This document shows positions 51,373 through 62,352 of a DNA stretch of 64,000 bases, piece by piece; within the stretch, counting starts at the first letter, position 1, and each line of letters begins with the position of its first letter. The notes below the pieces were generated by a model that saw nothing but the letters and a program-made list of their open reading frames with translations, was not told the origin of the DNA and did no database searches. Both the position numbers and the translations under genes were made by a program. The stretch covers positions 1 to 64,000 of the forward strand of contig CALLBO010000028.1 of assembly GCA_937998875.1 (NCBI GenBank). Direction: 5' to 3'. The DNA is from an uncultured Granulosicoccaceae bacterium (GTDB lineage Bacteria; Pseudomonadota; Gammaproteobacteria; Granulosicoccales; Granulosicoccaceae).

Positions 51373-53844
51373 TTACAGCGTGCCTACAACGCGGTCCAGT
51401 ACTGTGCTGAATTCTTCTGCGGGCATAAACCCGACTACCCTTGATGACTTAAGCTCAACGCCTTCACCGTCATAAAAAATTATCGCCGGTGGTCCGAAGA
51501 TGCCAAACTCTTTTAGCAGTGCTTTATCGGCTTCATCATTTTTAGTCACATCGGCTTGTAGTAGTAGTGTTTTTTTCATTTTTGCAGCCACGACCGGATC
51601 AGTGAATGTAAATGCCTCCATCTCTTTACAACTGATGCACCAGTCGGCGTAGAAGTCGAACATTACCGGTGTGTTGCTCGCGCGTGCAGCTACAAGTCTT
51701 GCATTTAGCTCTTCAACAGTTTTGACTGTTTCGAATGTCGGGTGCGTGTTGGTGGCTTCTCCGTCCTGGTGGCCTGCTAAACTCAATCCTTGCATGGGCT
51801 TGAGCAAAGTACCCGTGCCGGTGGCAACACCGATCATTAGTAGCGTGCCGTATACCAGAGCAGCAAAGCCGAAGCCTTTGCTGACTCGCCGCCAGCCGGG
51901 GGTGCCGGTTGGTAGTGAGTCAAAAGCTCCCATGAACATCGCCACTGTGATTAACAGTAGCGCTGATAGCAGCATGGTGGCCCATCCCGGAATAACACGA
52001 TCAAGCATGTAAATCGCCAGGCCGAGTAGCATGACCCCGAATATAGATTTGGTCACATCCATCCATGCACCAGCTCGTGGCATGTATTTACCAAATGTTG
52101 TACCGATGATTAACAGCGGTAGTCCCATGCCCATCGATAGAGCAAAGAGAGCAGCGCCACCGAGTACAGCGTCACCGGTTTGACCGATGTAGATCAATGC
52201 GCCAACCAGTGGTGCCGTGACACATGGACCTACAATTAATGCAGAAAGGAATCCCATTGTAGCCACACCTGAGAAGCTTCCGCCTTTTTGTCGGTTGCTG
52301 ACGTTGGATAAACGGTTCTGTATGAATTGTGGCATCTGCAGTTCGTAGTAGCCGAACATTGAGAAAGATAGCACCACAAACAACAGGGCAAATGCTGTTA
52401 GCACGTACGGATGTTGTAGTGTTGCCTGAATATTTTCACCACTCAATCCAATGAGTACCCCCGCGATAGTGTATGTCAGTGCCATGGCTAGTACGTAAAC
52501 GAGTGATAAAGTAAATGCTCTGCTGGTACTTATGTTTTCACCGCTGCCGACAATAATCGATGAAAGGATCGGTACCATAGGCAGTACGCAAGGGGTGAAA
52601 GTCAGCAACAATCCCATGCCAAAGAAGGTGGCGATAGTGATCCACCGGTTATTGTTTTTTAAGCTGTCTGCTAGCCGGTCCTGCTCGGCCTGCGGTTGAG
52701 TTGAATTGGTGCTGCTCGCAATAGTTGATGCACCAAGCCCGGTACCTGCGGCAGAACCTGTCGTAGAAGATGCCACGCTTGTGACGGGTGTGGCTGCTGA
52801 GAGCTTAATGTCTTTGAATATCGGCGGGTAGCAAATGCCAATGTCTGCGCATCCCTGATAGCCGACTTTGATTGTTGTATCAGTCTGGTTGTCTGTAAGG
52901 ATCACCGGCAGGCTGACTTCCGCACTGCCACGGAAGACTTCTGATTTACCAAAGAATGCGTCTTCTTCCCAGATCCCTTCGGGAATTTGTGCCGCTCCTA
53001 TTGAAGTGTTGTCTGTAGCTTCAAAAGAGAATCGCTTTTTGTATAAGTAGTGACCTTCACGAATGTTCCATCGTATAGTCGCAATGCCGTTGTTAAGTGT
53101 TGCAGGATCAAGCGTAAATGCAACTTCCGGATCGAGAACTTCATCATCGCTCTGGATGCTGAGCATATCTGTAAGCGATGATCCACCGGAGAACGGTGAA
53201 GACATTGCGCTACCAGATGAGCTGCCTGCAGAATTGATGAATCCGGTAGCACCTGCTATGGGATCTTGCTGCACTGTCGGGTTATTAGTAAGCTGCGACA
53301 GAAGATTGCCCGATTGCAGTGAATTTGGTTCGCTCGATTCTGATTGAGTGGCCTGTTGTGCATTTCCTTGTGCTGCAGGTTTCGGCAGTTGCCGAGAATT
53401 GAGTTGCACGGTGTGCACTTCACTATGCGGTGGATAGCAAATACCAATGTCGGCACACCCTTGAGATGTGACAGTAACTGCAAGCGAGTCGTTTACGTCG
53501 GCGTTTATTATCGCAGCGCTGTAGTTAAGCAAGCCACGATACGTTTCAACCTCACCGAAAAATTGATCTTGTTTCTTTTTACCTGGTGGCACATCAAGCT
53601 CGCCAAACTCTGCATTATCTGAACTGATGTCGAGCTTACTTCGGTACAGGTAGTAGCCTGCAGCAATGTTGATTTCAACATTGAGCCGGTCGTTGGTATC
53701 GAGTGAGACCTGCGTCTGAAATGCTTCAGAAGGTTCGAGCAGCGGCTCCTCTTCCTTCTCACCAATAAGAGACAAAGCGCTGGCTGTGATTGCCCATAAC
53801 AGGCAGGCACTCAATGTCATTGATTTGATCAGACGTATTTTCAT
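51373..53844 (-). CDS. dsbD: Thiol:disulfide interchange protein DsbD with duplicated alpha domain
   Basis: 823 residues, against about 565 in E. coli. The signal peptide (~1-23) is followed by two tandem DsbD-alpha domains: one at ~35-150 with QGCADIGICYPP (Cys130, Cys136) and one at ~238-350 with the same motif (Cys332, Cys338). A Ser/Gly/Gln-rich linker joins them. Residues ~400-690 form the eight-helix beta domain, with FTPCVLPMVPIL and VGPCVTAPLVGALI holding the membrane Cys pair. The C-terminal thioredoxin domain has FYADWCISCKEME (Cys736, Cys739). DsbD carries electrons from cytoplasmic thioredoxin to periplasmic DsbC, CcmG and others. The duplication is the main oddity. Confidence 0.95.
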   Translation of the reverse strand: MKIRLIKSMTLSACLLWAITASALSLIGEKEEEPLLEPSEAFQTQVSLDTNDRLNVEINIAAGYYLYRSKLDISSDNAEFGELDVPPGKKKQDQFFGEVETYRGLLNYSAAIINADVNDSLAVTVTSQGCADIGICYPPHSEVHTVQLNSRQLPKPAAQGNAQQATQSESSEPNSLQSGNLLSQLTNNPTVQQDPIAGATGFINSAGSSSGSAMSSPFSGGSSLTDMLSIQSDDEVLDPEVAFTLDPATLNNGIATIRWNIREGHYLYKKRFSFEATDNTSIGAAQIPEGIWEEDAFFGKSEVFRGSAEVSLPVILTDNQTDTTIKVGYQGCADIGICYPPIFKDIKLSAATPVTSVASSTTGSAAGTGLGASTIASSTNSTQPQAEQDRLADSLKNNNRWITIATFFGMGLLLTFTPCVLPMVPILSSIIVGSGENISTSRAFTLSLVYVLAMALTYTIAGVLIGLSGENIQATLQHPYVLTAFALLFVVLSFSMFGYYELQMPQFIQNRLSNVSNRQKGGSFSGVATMGFLSALIVGPCVTAPLVGALIYIGQTGDAVLGGAALFALSMGMGLPLLIIGTTFGKYMPRAGAWMDVTKSIFGVMLLGLAIYMLDRVIPGWATMLLSALLLITVAMFMGAFDSLPTGTPGWRRVSKGFGFAALVYGTLLMIGVATGTGTLLKPMQGLSLAGHQDGEATNTHPTFETVKTVEELNARLVAARASNTPVMFDFYADWCISCKEMEAFTFTDPVVAAKMKKTLLLQADVTKNDEADKALLKEFGIFGPPAIIFYDGEGVELKSSRVVGFMPAEEFSTVLDRVVGTL

Positions 53845-54220
53845 TGCGCTAAGGATTGTAACTTGCCAGTATGACCATAAGTATTAAGTATCGTTCGAGT
53901 TAAACCGGTTTAGCAGCGGTTCTGCTACCCCGGAATGGGACTCCTTCGGAATTACGTGCACAAATGCCCGGTGGCTTACAAGCAACGAAGTATAGCCTTG
54001 GTTGATTGCCGGTTTGCTGTCCGTTTGCAAACTGCGCGAACAAGTGAACTCGAGCTGCTGAGTTCGGCGCGGGCCGTTGTCACATTATAGTAGGTGTTGC
54101 CAGCCATCCCGAATTCGGTTTCGTCTGCCGCCGTGCCCGGCCGGATGGTGTAGCATGGGGCAACAGCTGATACTGGTTCTGCTTATGCAAATTTCGCGCA
54201 GAACCGATTTATGGAGCGTT

Positions 54221-54730
54221 ATGGTTTTTCCAACAATATTTTTTCTTTTTATCGCCATGCCGATTCTGGAGATTTTTCTCTTGATCCAGGTTGGTAGTGC
54301 TATTGGTGCACTGGCGACAATTGCCATCGTCATACTCACCGCGGTCCTCGGTACATGGATGCTACGTGCCCAGGGCTTGTCGACACTGGCGAAAGCCCAG
54401 GCTCGGCTGACAGGGGGTGAAGTCCCCGCCTTCGAGATGATGGAAGGGCTGGCGCTCGGGGTGGGTGGTGCGCTATTGCTGACACCGGGGTTTGTTACCG
54501 ATGCAATTGGCTTTGCCTGCCTGATCCCTTTCACGCGCAGGCTACTGGTGCGATCATTGTCAAAACGAGTGACGGTTGGTTCAGTAGCTGGTGGTTTCGG
54601 TGCCACAATGTCTTCAGGCTCTGCAGGGGCACATGCAAAGCAGTCGTCACCATTTGGCAGCGCGAGCAAAGCGAAACCTGAAATTGACGGTGATGTGATT
54701 GAGGGTGAGTACACCCGCAAAGACCAGTAG
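54221..54730 (+). CDS. fxsA: FxsA family membrane protein
   Basis: 169 residues from ATG 54221 (MVFPTIFFLFIAMPILEIFL); the open frame upstream to 54077 is not protein-like. LIQVGSAIGALATIAIVILT, AVLGTWMLRAQGLSTLAKAQ and ALGVGGALLLTPGFVTDAIG are canonical FxsA. The family confers protection from F-plasmid exclusion of phage T7 in E. coli and is a multi-pass inner-membrane protein. In many genomes fxsA lies near groESL, as here (about 1.7 kb away). Confidence 0.92.
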   Translation: MVFPTIFFLFIAMPILEIFLLIQVGSAIGALATIAIVILTAVLGTWMLRAQGLSTLAKAQARLTGGEVPAFEMMEGLALGVGGALLLTPGFVTDAIGFACLIPFTRRLLVRSLSKRVTVGSVAGGFGATMSSGSAGAHAKQSSPFGSASKAKPEIDGDVIEGEYTRKDQ

Positions 54731-54741
54731 TCAGTTTGCCG

Positions 54742-55449
54742 TTAACCGGCAAGTCGAACCGCAGCGGTGACCCTGTGAATGTGTTCCTGCTTTGCAGTGC
54801 CGTTTAGCCTGTATATTTTTCCGACTTCAGTCAGCAGGCTTTTGTTGTTGCTTTTGAGCTCGTAGGTGTTATGCAGCCACTGGCAGTAACTGTGAGCCAG
54901 ATCATTTGCTTGTTGGTATCGGTGCCGCAGTGCATCGCTTAAGTCTTCGCGATAGCTGACTTCACAGAATAGCCGATGTAGAAGTTTGTCAGGCGCATCA
55001 CTGTATCTGGTATCGAGAACTGCAAACAGAAACTTATCTATCTCTGCCTGAAGTTCAAGATCAAGCATGCTTACTTGCCGATCATAGTGAGCGTTGAATA
55101 CCATGTACAGGAAATGGCTCGCTCCTTCTAAAACAATGCAGCCATTGTCGAACAGATTTCCTGTCCAGCTTTGTTTATAGGTTTCCGTGCAGATGTCTGT
55201 CAGCAGTGACGGATTGAGGAACAGGCTGATATCAAGGTTGGTTCCGTCTTCGCGATAGACCAGCATTTCGGGTGTGGTGCCTTTGCAGTTTAATGAACCC
55301 GTATCTGTTTGTGCGCTGTGGCAAACGAATTCGCTAATACTGTAAGGCGGATCAATGTCGTAGTAGTTCTCGAGTGTTAACTGCAGCATCGTCAAAAATT
55401 GCTGATGCACGGGATTGACCGGTGTTAAGTATGCGGTATGAACGCTCAT
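54742..55449 (-). CDS. Hypothetical protein, second gene of an unknown pair
   Basis: 235 residues, soluble, mixed alpha/beta, no family recognised. Notable parts are CIVLEGASHFLYMVFNAHYD and ELQAEIDKFLFAVLDTRYSD. The C-terminal third is helical with Tyr- and His-rich RHRYQQANDLAHSYCQWLHN. It begins 6 bases after the end of the upstream gene, so the two form an operon. The pair lies between fxsA and groES. Confidence 0.55.
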   Translation of the reverse strand: MSVHTAYLTPVNPVHQQFLTMLQLTLENYYDIDPPYSISEFVCHSAQTDTGSLNCKGTTPEMLVYREDGTNLDISLFLNPSLLTDICTETYKQSWTGNLFDNGCIVLEGASHFLYMVFNAHYDRQVSMLDLELQAEIDKFLFAVLDTRYSDAPDKLLHRLFCEVSYREDLSDALRHRYQQANDLAHSYCQWLHNTYELKSNNKSLLTEVGKIYRLNGTAKQEHIHRVTAAVRLAG

Positions 55450-55455
55450 GTCAGC

Positions 55456-56091
55456 TCAGTGCGTAGCCGGGTCCAGATCAAGCAGGATGCCCGAGCAGCG
55501 CAGTTCATTGGCAAGCTCGGGATCACCAGTGCGTTGCCACTCATCGACTTTTTGTAGCAAGGTCTCAAATTCGGTGGTTTGTTTTTCCGGTTTGCTACCG
55601 ACTGCTTTCAGAACATCCACAAAGCTTGCAAATCGTTCAGACAGATCGGAAAAAATGGCAGCCTGGCTTTGTTCACGATTGGTCGCGCCTGCGGTTTCTG
55701 CCAGCGTGGCGTAGGCCGTCTCTCCCATAGACACATAATAAGAGACACCCACCACTCGTTTGTTCAGCGCTTGTGAAAACATACCTGAGATAAACATGGC
55801 CACATCCCCCAGGCGTTGCAGGTGCAGACGTCGTTCGTGGGTGGATTCCGCCTCGGCAGCTCGCTGGTAGTAGTCGGCCAATGGGGTGAGGGTGCAACGA
55901 GCATGAGCAGGTTCATGATGGTAGTCGAAAAACTGCTCGGACCGGCTGTAGTTGTGCAGGAGATTGGTGAGATACCAGAGTGTGTGGTCGGCAATGTCGA
56001 GCCTGTGCAATTCGCTTTGCCGCGATAGTGCGTGATGAAAGTATTCCTTCAGACTCGATTCTGTATTGATCAAACCGTCGCTGCTTTGCAT
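55456..56091 (-). CDS. Hypothetical protein, first gene of an unknown pair
   Basis: 211 residues from ATG 56091 (MQSSDGLINTESSLKEYFHH), mostly helical. HEPAHARCTLTPLADYYQRA, LHLQRLGDVAMFISGMFSQA and VSYYVSMGETAYATLAETAG carry conserved-looking aromatic and acidic residues but no known motif. The frame upstream to 56208 is not protein-like. It is divergent from groES and shares its intergenic region, which contains the CIRCE element. No function can be assigned. Confidence 0.55.
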   Translation of the reverse strand: MQSSDGLINTESSLKEYFHHALSRQSELHRLDIADHTLWYLTNLLHNYSRSEQFFDYHHEPAHARCTLTPLADYYQRAAEAESTHERRLHLQRLGDVAMFISGMFSQALNKRVVGVSYYVSMGETAYATLAETAGATNREQSQAAIFSDLSERFASFVDVLKAVGSKPEKQTTEFETLLQKVDEWQRTGDPELANELRCSGILLDLDPATH

Positions 56092-56303
56092 TGAACACCT
56101 GCCTGCTTCTATGCGGTCAATACCCGCCCTGTTGATTTCGCGGCTCTGTTGAGAATTCCCCCCTCTCTGTTGAGAATCCCACCGTACCGGGCCGCTTCCA
56201 GTGGGCAAAGCGCTGCAGTTTTCTTACCTCTTAAGGCGAAAACAGGCCTGCATCGCACTTTTATTTGTTTAAGACCTTGAATTCGTCCGCGAAATCACTA
56301 CCA

Positions 56304-56330
56304 TTAGCACTCGCTGAGGGTGAGTGCTAG
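56304..56330 (+). promoter_or_regulatory. CIRCE operator upstream of groES
   Basis: TTAGCACTC (56304-56312), 9-bp spacer, GAGTGCTAG (56322-56330): 17 of the 18 arm bases match the CIRCE consensus TTAGCACTC-N9-GAGTGCTAA. This is the binding site of the HrcA repressor, which depends on GroEL for activity. A sigma-32-like CTTGAA at 56276-56281 lies just upstream, with a poor -10 match (TACCATTA, 56299-56306). Confidence 0.93.
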
Positions 56331-56425
56331 CACTGCCTGACTGAGGGCGGTATCTGAGCTGTATTCCCCGGTGAAACCCAATTCCCTAAAACCTTCATAA
56401 CTCTTAGAAAGAGAGGAGATCGGAC

Positions 56426-56716
56426 ATGAATATTCGTCCACTTCACGACCGTGTGGTCGTGCGACGTATGGAAGAAGAGCGCACCAGTGCCGGTGGCATC
56501 GTAATCCCTGATTCTGCGACTGAAAAGCCAATCCGCGGCGAGATCACAGCAGTTGGCAATGGCAAAGTGACAGACGGCGGCGACCTTCGTGCGCTGGACG
56601 TTAAAGTCGGCGATACCGTTTTGTTTGGCAAGTACTCCGGTACTGAAATCAAAATGGACGGTGAAGAACTTCTGGTGATGCGTGAAGACGACATCATGGC
56701 GGTTATCGAAGGCTAG
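56426..56716 (+). CDS. groES: Co-chaperonin GroES
   Basis: 96 residues. [40 protein letters not shown] and the mobile-loop region are canonical, as is the ending [14 protein letters not shown]. It caps GroEL and closes the folding chamber. AGAGGAG precedes the start. It is first in the operon with groEL, 64 bp downstream, under CIRCE/HrcA control. Confidence 0.98.
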   Translation: MNIRPLHDRVVVRRMEEERTSAGGIVIPDSATEKPIRGEITAVGNGKVTDGGDLRALDVKVGDTVLFGKYSGTEIKMDGEELLVMREDDIMAVIEG

Positions 56717-56735
56717 ACAGCCTCAATCGTTTTAA

Positions 56736-58421
<1,686 letters not shown>

Positions 58422-58467
58422 GCATTGCCGAAAAGTCTGTCATGGCAGATTTCAGGCAACTAAAAAG

Positions 58468-58490
58468 CCCCGCATTGCGGGGTTTTTTTT
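58468..58490 (+). terminator. Intrinsic terminator of groESL
   Basis: CCCCGC (58468-58473), loop ATT, GCGGGG (58477-58482), then eight T (58483-58490) and more T beyond. It also has an A-run upstream. Confidence 0.93.
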
Positions 58491-58710
58491 ATTTTTGCGA
58501 ACCTCAACCGGACCTGTGTTGTGGTTTGAATGGGCAAAAGTCACAATAGTTTGTATGTGTTCCTTGCATTGACGATATGCAATGTTAATAATGGCTGGTT
58601 GCTCTTTCACCGAAAGCCAATGTATGAGAATTTGCACCCTCTTGAGCGAGCGTCAACTGACAAATCGCGCAAGTATTTACTTAAAATTAGAATATTCCAT
58701 GGAATTAGCC

Positions 58711-59475
58711 ATGGGGTACAGAAGACTGAAAGTGATAAAAATAACTATAAAATCTTCAGTTCTGTCAGTGGCAATGATCACCGTTATCGGTAGTGGAGCT
58801 AATGCGCACGCCGGTGTGTTTGATCAGATTGCTGCTGTCGCGAACACCGCACTTCCCGGCTACGGTCGTGTACAAACCATGAGCGCTCAATCTGAACTTG
58901 AGCCTGCTCTTATAGAAGCCGGTATCAGGGAAGCGATTGCAGTTGCCAGTGATCGTGCAGTCGTAAAGTTCGAGACAACCTACCTTGCTGCCAGTGAGGG
59001 TTCATTGTCATCTGATATGCGTCGAGCTCAGAAAATGGCTGCCAAAATGGGTCAGGATGCTTCATTTGAGCAACTTCAAAAGCAGGTTGAGGAAGCAGTT
59101 ATTGCAGCAGCACCTGCCACAAGCGAGTTATTTAAAGAAACAGTAGAGCGGCTTGAGCTTGGTGAGCCACGCAGTCTTCTTGCTTCACACGATACTGCCG
59201 CAACAGATTTTCTGCGGCACCGGGTATCTGTGAGTTTGCAAAGACAGTTGCAGCCCATTGTGACCGAGTTGCTCGAAGATTCGGGTGCCGCATCAACCAG
59301 CGCAGCCCTGTCATCACAAATTAGTTTCGGTACACTGCTCGACACCATCGTAGAAGATTATGTGCTGCAACAAAGTATTGATGGCTTTTTTGATCACCTT
59401 GAGGCTGAAGAATCCGAGATCAGGCAAAACCCCGCGTCCCGCACAACGCGCCTGATGCGACGGGTTTTCGGCTAG
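58711..59475 (+). CDS. Exported DUF4197-like protein
   Basis: 254 residues from ATG 58711, which has GGAA 6 bases upstream; ATG 58699 or GTG 58732 are alternatives. A signal peptide ends near GANAHA-GV. The mature part is helical: LIEAGIREAIAVASDRAVVK, MGQDASFEQLQKQVEEAVIA, ATSELFKETVERLELGEPRS, LLASHDTAATDFLRHRVSVS. This follows DUF4197, where AAPxAxxIFxxAI and L-x-G-xxxAATxYFR recur. Function of the family is unknown; a periplasmic location is likely. It ends upstream of the FabA-like gene. Confidence 0.7.
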   Translation: MGYRRLKVIKITIKSSVLSVAMITVIGSGANAHAGVFDQIAAVANTALPGYGRVQTMSAQSELEPALIEAGIREAIAVASDRAVVKFETTYLAASEGSLSSDMRRAQKMAAKMGQDASFEQLQKQVEEAVIAAAPATSELFKETVERLELGEPRSLLASHDTAATDFLRHRVSVSLQRQLQPIVTELLEDSGAASTSAALSSQISFGTLLDTIVEDYVLQQSIDGFFDHLEAEESEIRQNPASRTTRLMRRVFG

Positions 59476-59502
59476 TTCAACTTCTACACTTATATTCAGT
59501 AA

Positions 59503-59521
59503 CACCTCCGATGGAGAGGTG
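59503..59521 (+). terminator. Weak stem-loop after the DUF4197-like gene
   Basis: CACCTC (59503-59508), 7-nt loop, GAGGTG (59516-59521), 28 bp after the stop. No T-run, so termination is doubtful. Confidence 0.35.
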
Positions 59522-59685
59522 GTGCTAGTCGTCGACACAAGACCTGAAAGGTTGAAGCGCTCATACTAAGTGCGTATAGAGACTGTCGATTGATCGAAAA
59601 CCGGTAGAACAGGTTCCCGGGTGGGTAATAACGAAGAACCAGGTCCCGTGGTACCATAAACGCCCTCCAGACCTACCCCTAAGTG

Positions 59686-60753
59686 ATGAATACGAAAGCT
59701 GCCTCTGACCACGACCTGGGTTCACTTTTAAACCTTAGTCGCGACGAACTGTGCCATTTGGATTGGCGATCGCTACAGTGTTTTACTGGTGAGTTGCTCG
59801 ACCTGCATGCTGAAGGTGCGCTTGGAAACGAAAATTTTGCCAAGCTGCCACGCCGGCCGATTTTGTGTATTGATCAGATCGATGTCCTTAATGAGGAGCG
59901 GATAGAGGCGTCTTTTCAGTTCCCTGAAGATGCGTCGGATTGGTCGTTTGCCGCAAGTGAGTCTCTTGAAATGCTGTTTCAGGATCAGCTCGACCAGCTG
60001 GTCGGATTCTGGGGTGCCCGAAAAACAGATGGCATCGGCAGAGCACTGTCCTCTGGTGTGTGTAATCTGCACCATTCACTTGACTATGAAGCTGGAAAAC
60101 GCCTCCGCTACGTGATGGAGAAACGTAAATGGATGGAAGGTGAGTCTGGAGGGGGTACAGCAGTTTTTAACGGAAAGATAATCGACGATAAAGATCAGGT
60201 CCTGCTTGAGACACGCAATGTCATCGTCGGGATTCTAAGTCCTGCAGTTATTCGCGATTTGCGCAAAAAATTTGGGGGTACTGGTGGTGTCGATGATAGT
60301 CGCGCGCAAGATAAGGTCTCGAGTCTAACTATCCCAATATACGATACCGATCTGGGTGTTACCGGTGTCGAAGATAGTAAAATCGCTACACGACAAGCAA
60401 CCCAGAAAATCACTCCTGATTTATGGCCCTTGCGATATCACTTTCGCGCAGATCCGGTTGTGCCCGGTAATTTTGGCACGCATGGCATGATAGCCCTGCT
60501 AAAAGCCACAGCCAGGGAACGGTTCGGCCTCACAGATCCTGTGTTCAGGTCCATGAAAAAGAAGTCGTTTTCCGGAATGATCTTCGAAGATCCTAAGCAA
60601 ATTCGGTTCGAGCTGCTGGATATCAGCAAAACCGGGTCTGATGAAGTTGTGGCTAAGGAAGCCAACCTCTACCTGGAAGATACTCAAGGGCAGAGACTCA
60701 TAGAAAATCCAATCTATACCTTTAAAGATTTGCTGGTCGCTGAACGTAAATAG
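59686..60753 (+). CDS. FabA-like beta-hydroxyacyl-ACP dehydratase, fused double hotdog
   Basis: 355 residues, twice the size of E. coli FabA. The first hotdog (~55-200) matches FabA in LEMLFQDQLDQLVGFWGARK and IGRALSSGVCNLHHSLDYEA, and includes Asp100 aligned to the FabA catalytic Asp84. The His70 position there is Trp86. The second hotdog (~235-355) carries ITPDLWPLRYHFRADPVVPG with His252 at the FabA His position, while the Asp position is His266. One complete His/Asp active site therefore exists only across the two halves. This resembles PfaC-type dehydratase didomains of polyketide-like fatty acid synthases. It sits directly upstream of fabB, in the usual fabA slot, and likely acts in unsaturated fatty acid synthesis. 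A GTG at 59683 is also possible. Confidence 0.78.
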   Translation: MNTKAASDHDLGSLLNLSRDELCHLDWRSLQCFTGELLDLHAEGALGNENFAKLPRRPILCIDQIDVLNEERIEASFQFPEDASDWSFAASESLEMLFQDQLDQLVGFWGARKTDGIGRALSSGVCNLHHSLDYEAGKRLRYVMEKRKWMEGESGGGTAVFNGKIIDDKDQVLLETRNVIVGILSPAVIRDLRKKFGGTGGVDDSRAQDKVSSLTIPIYDTDLGVTGVEDSKIATRQATQKITPDLWPLRYHFRADPVVPGNFGTHGMIALLKATARERFGLTDPVFRSMKKKSFSGMIFEDPKQIRFELLDISKTGSDEVVAKEANLYLEDTQGQRLIENPIYTFKDLLVAERK

Positions 60754-60982
60754 TAGCGACATTGCACCGACCCGTTTGGCAGCCTGATGCCATGTCGTGC
60801 ACCCGGCAAGATAATTAGCGAAGGGTAGTGGTATTGTTGCACTGCTGTTAAGCGATAGGTGTATGGGTTCTGATAAACTAGCAGTCGGCAGTGGGCAGTA
60901 AAGAAAGTTTGTCACCTGAACCTTCGAAACATCCCACGAGAACAGCAAATATCTTTTGACGGCAAAATTCCAGGGGAATAGC

Positions 60983-62200
60983 GTGCGAAGAGCGGTAGTT
61001 ACCGGACTGGGCATTGTGTCTTGTCTTGGCAATGACAAACATCAGGTTACCGAAGCGCTAAAGACAGGTCGCTCCGGCATTTCATTAAAGCCCGAATATG
61101 CCGAAATTGGCATGCGCAGCCATATTGCTGGCAGCCCGGATATTGATTTTAAAGATCTCATAGACCGCAAGCAGCTCCGCTTTATGGGTGGCTCGGCGGC
61201 CTATGCTTATATTTCCATGCAACAGGCGATTGAAGATTCAGGTCTGACTGAAGCGATGGTATCTAATGTTCGCACCGGCATCATTGCGGGTTCCGGTGGC
61301 GCTTCTTCAGCAAGTCAGGTGGAGGCGGCCGATGTCATGCGTGAAAAAGGTGTACGGCGTGTCGGCCCGTACCGGGTAACGCAGACGATGGGCAGTACTG
61401 TGTCAGCCTGCCTTGCAACACCATTCAGTATAAAAGGGATTAACTACTCCATGTCATCGGCGTGCTCAACCAGTGCGCATTGCATAGGTAATGCTGTTGA
61501 GCAAATCCAGTTGAATAAACAGGATATTGTTTTTGCCGGTGGTGGTGAAGAAGAACATTGGACAATGAGTTGTCTGTTCGATGCGATGGGCGCATTGTCT
61601 TCCAAATATAACGATACCCCGACGGAAGCATCACGTGCGTACGATGCCGATCGGGATGGTTTTGTTATCGCCGGTGGTGGAGGTATGCTGGTTGTTGAAG
61701 AGCTTGAGCATGCACTGGCGCGTGGTGCAAACATCTATGCAGAAATTATTGGCTACGGTGCGACATCAGATGGTGCAGACATGGTTGCTCCATCGGGAGA
61801 GGGTGCCGTTCGCTGTATGCAATTAGCCATGCATGATATTGGTGGTGAAATTGACTACCTCAACGCACACGGTACCAGCACGCCTGCCGGAGATGTAACC
61901 GAGCTGCGGGCTGTAAACGAAGCGTTCAGTGGTAAGACACCCAAGATTAGCTCTACAAAATCTTTATCCGGCCACTCTTTGGGTGCCGCTGGTGTACAGG
62001 AAGCGATCTATTGCCTTTTGATGCAGCAGGGCAACTTCATCACTGGCTCTGCGAATATCAGTAATCTTGATCCGGAAGCGGGAGATGCAGATATTGTTCG
62101 TGAAACGATTAACGATGCGAAGATAGACACAGTCATGTCTAACAGTTTTGGATTTGGCGGTACTAATGCTTCGCTGGTGATGCGTCGTTACACTGACTAG
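60983..62200 (+). CDS. fabB: 3-oxoacyl-ACP synthase I (FabB)
   Basis: 405 residues from GTG 60983 ([20 protein letters not shown]), which has AGGGGA 5 bases upstream; E. coli FabB is 406. Active-site residues are Cys in [20 protein letters not shown] and two His in [12 protein letters not shown] and [12 protein letters not shown]. The gatekeeper Phe-rich segment [14 protein letters not shown] closes the protein. It condenses malonyl-ACP and is needed for unsaturated fatty acid elongation. It is preceded by the FabA-like gene with a 229-bp gap, enough for its own promoter. Confidence 0.95.
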   Translation: MRRAVVTGLGIVSCLGNDKHQVTEALKTGRSGISLKPEYAEIGMRSHIAGSPDIDFKDLIDRKQLRFMGGSAAYAYISMQQAIEDSGLTEAMVSNVRTGIIAGSGGASSASQVEAADVMREKGVRRVGPYRVTQTMGSTVSACLATPFSIKGINYSMSSACSTSAHCIGNAVEQIQLNKQDIVFAGGGEEEHWTMSCLFDAMGALSSKYNDTPTEASRAYDADRDGFVIAGGGGMLVVEELEHALARGANIYAEIIGYGATSDGADMVAPSGEGAVRCMQLAMHDIGGEIDYLNAHGTSTPAGDVTELRAVNEAFSGKTPKISSTKSLSGHSLGAAGVQEAIYCLLMQQGNFITGSANISNLDPEAGDADIVRETINDAKIDTVMSNSFGFGGTNASLVMRRYTD

Positions 62201-62352
62201 GGGTGCCCTTGTGATTGCAGAGCAGGCCAGCTAATGAGCCTGAATTGTCATTGGCGACCCCAAACTCCTTTCAGATGTAGAGTGCAGAAGTTTGCGTTTT
62301 TGCTGTACTAAAAGACCGAACTAAATTGGCTTTATTTATCCAGGCATCAGGT

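Noticed and set aside
54085-54720. A 211-residue minus-strand frame opposite fxsA
   Set aside because: fxsA is clearly recognisable on the plus strand; the opposite frame has no known motif and would overlap it entirely.
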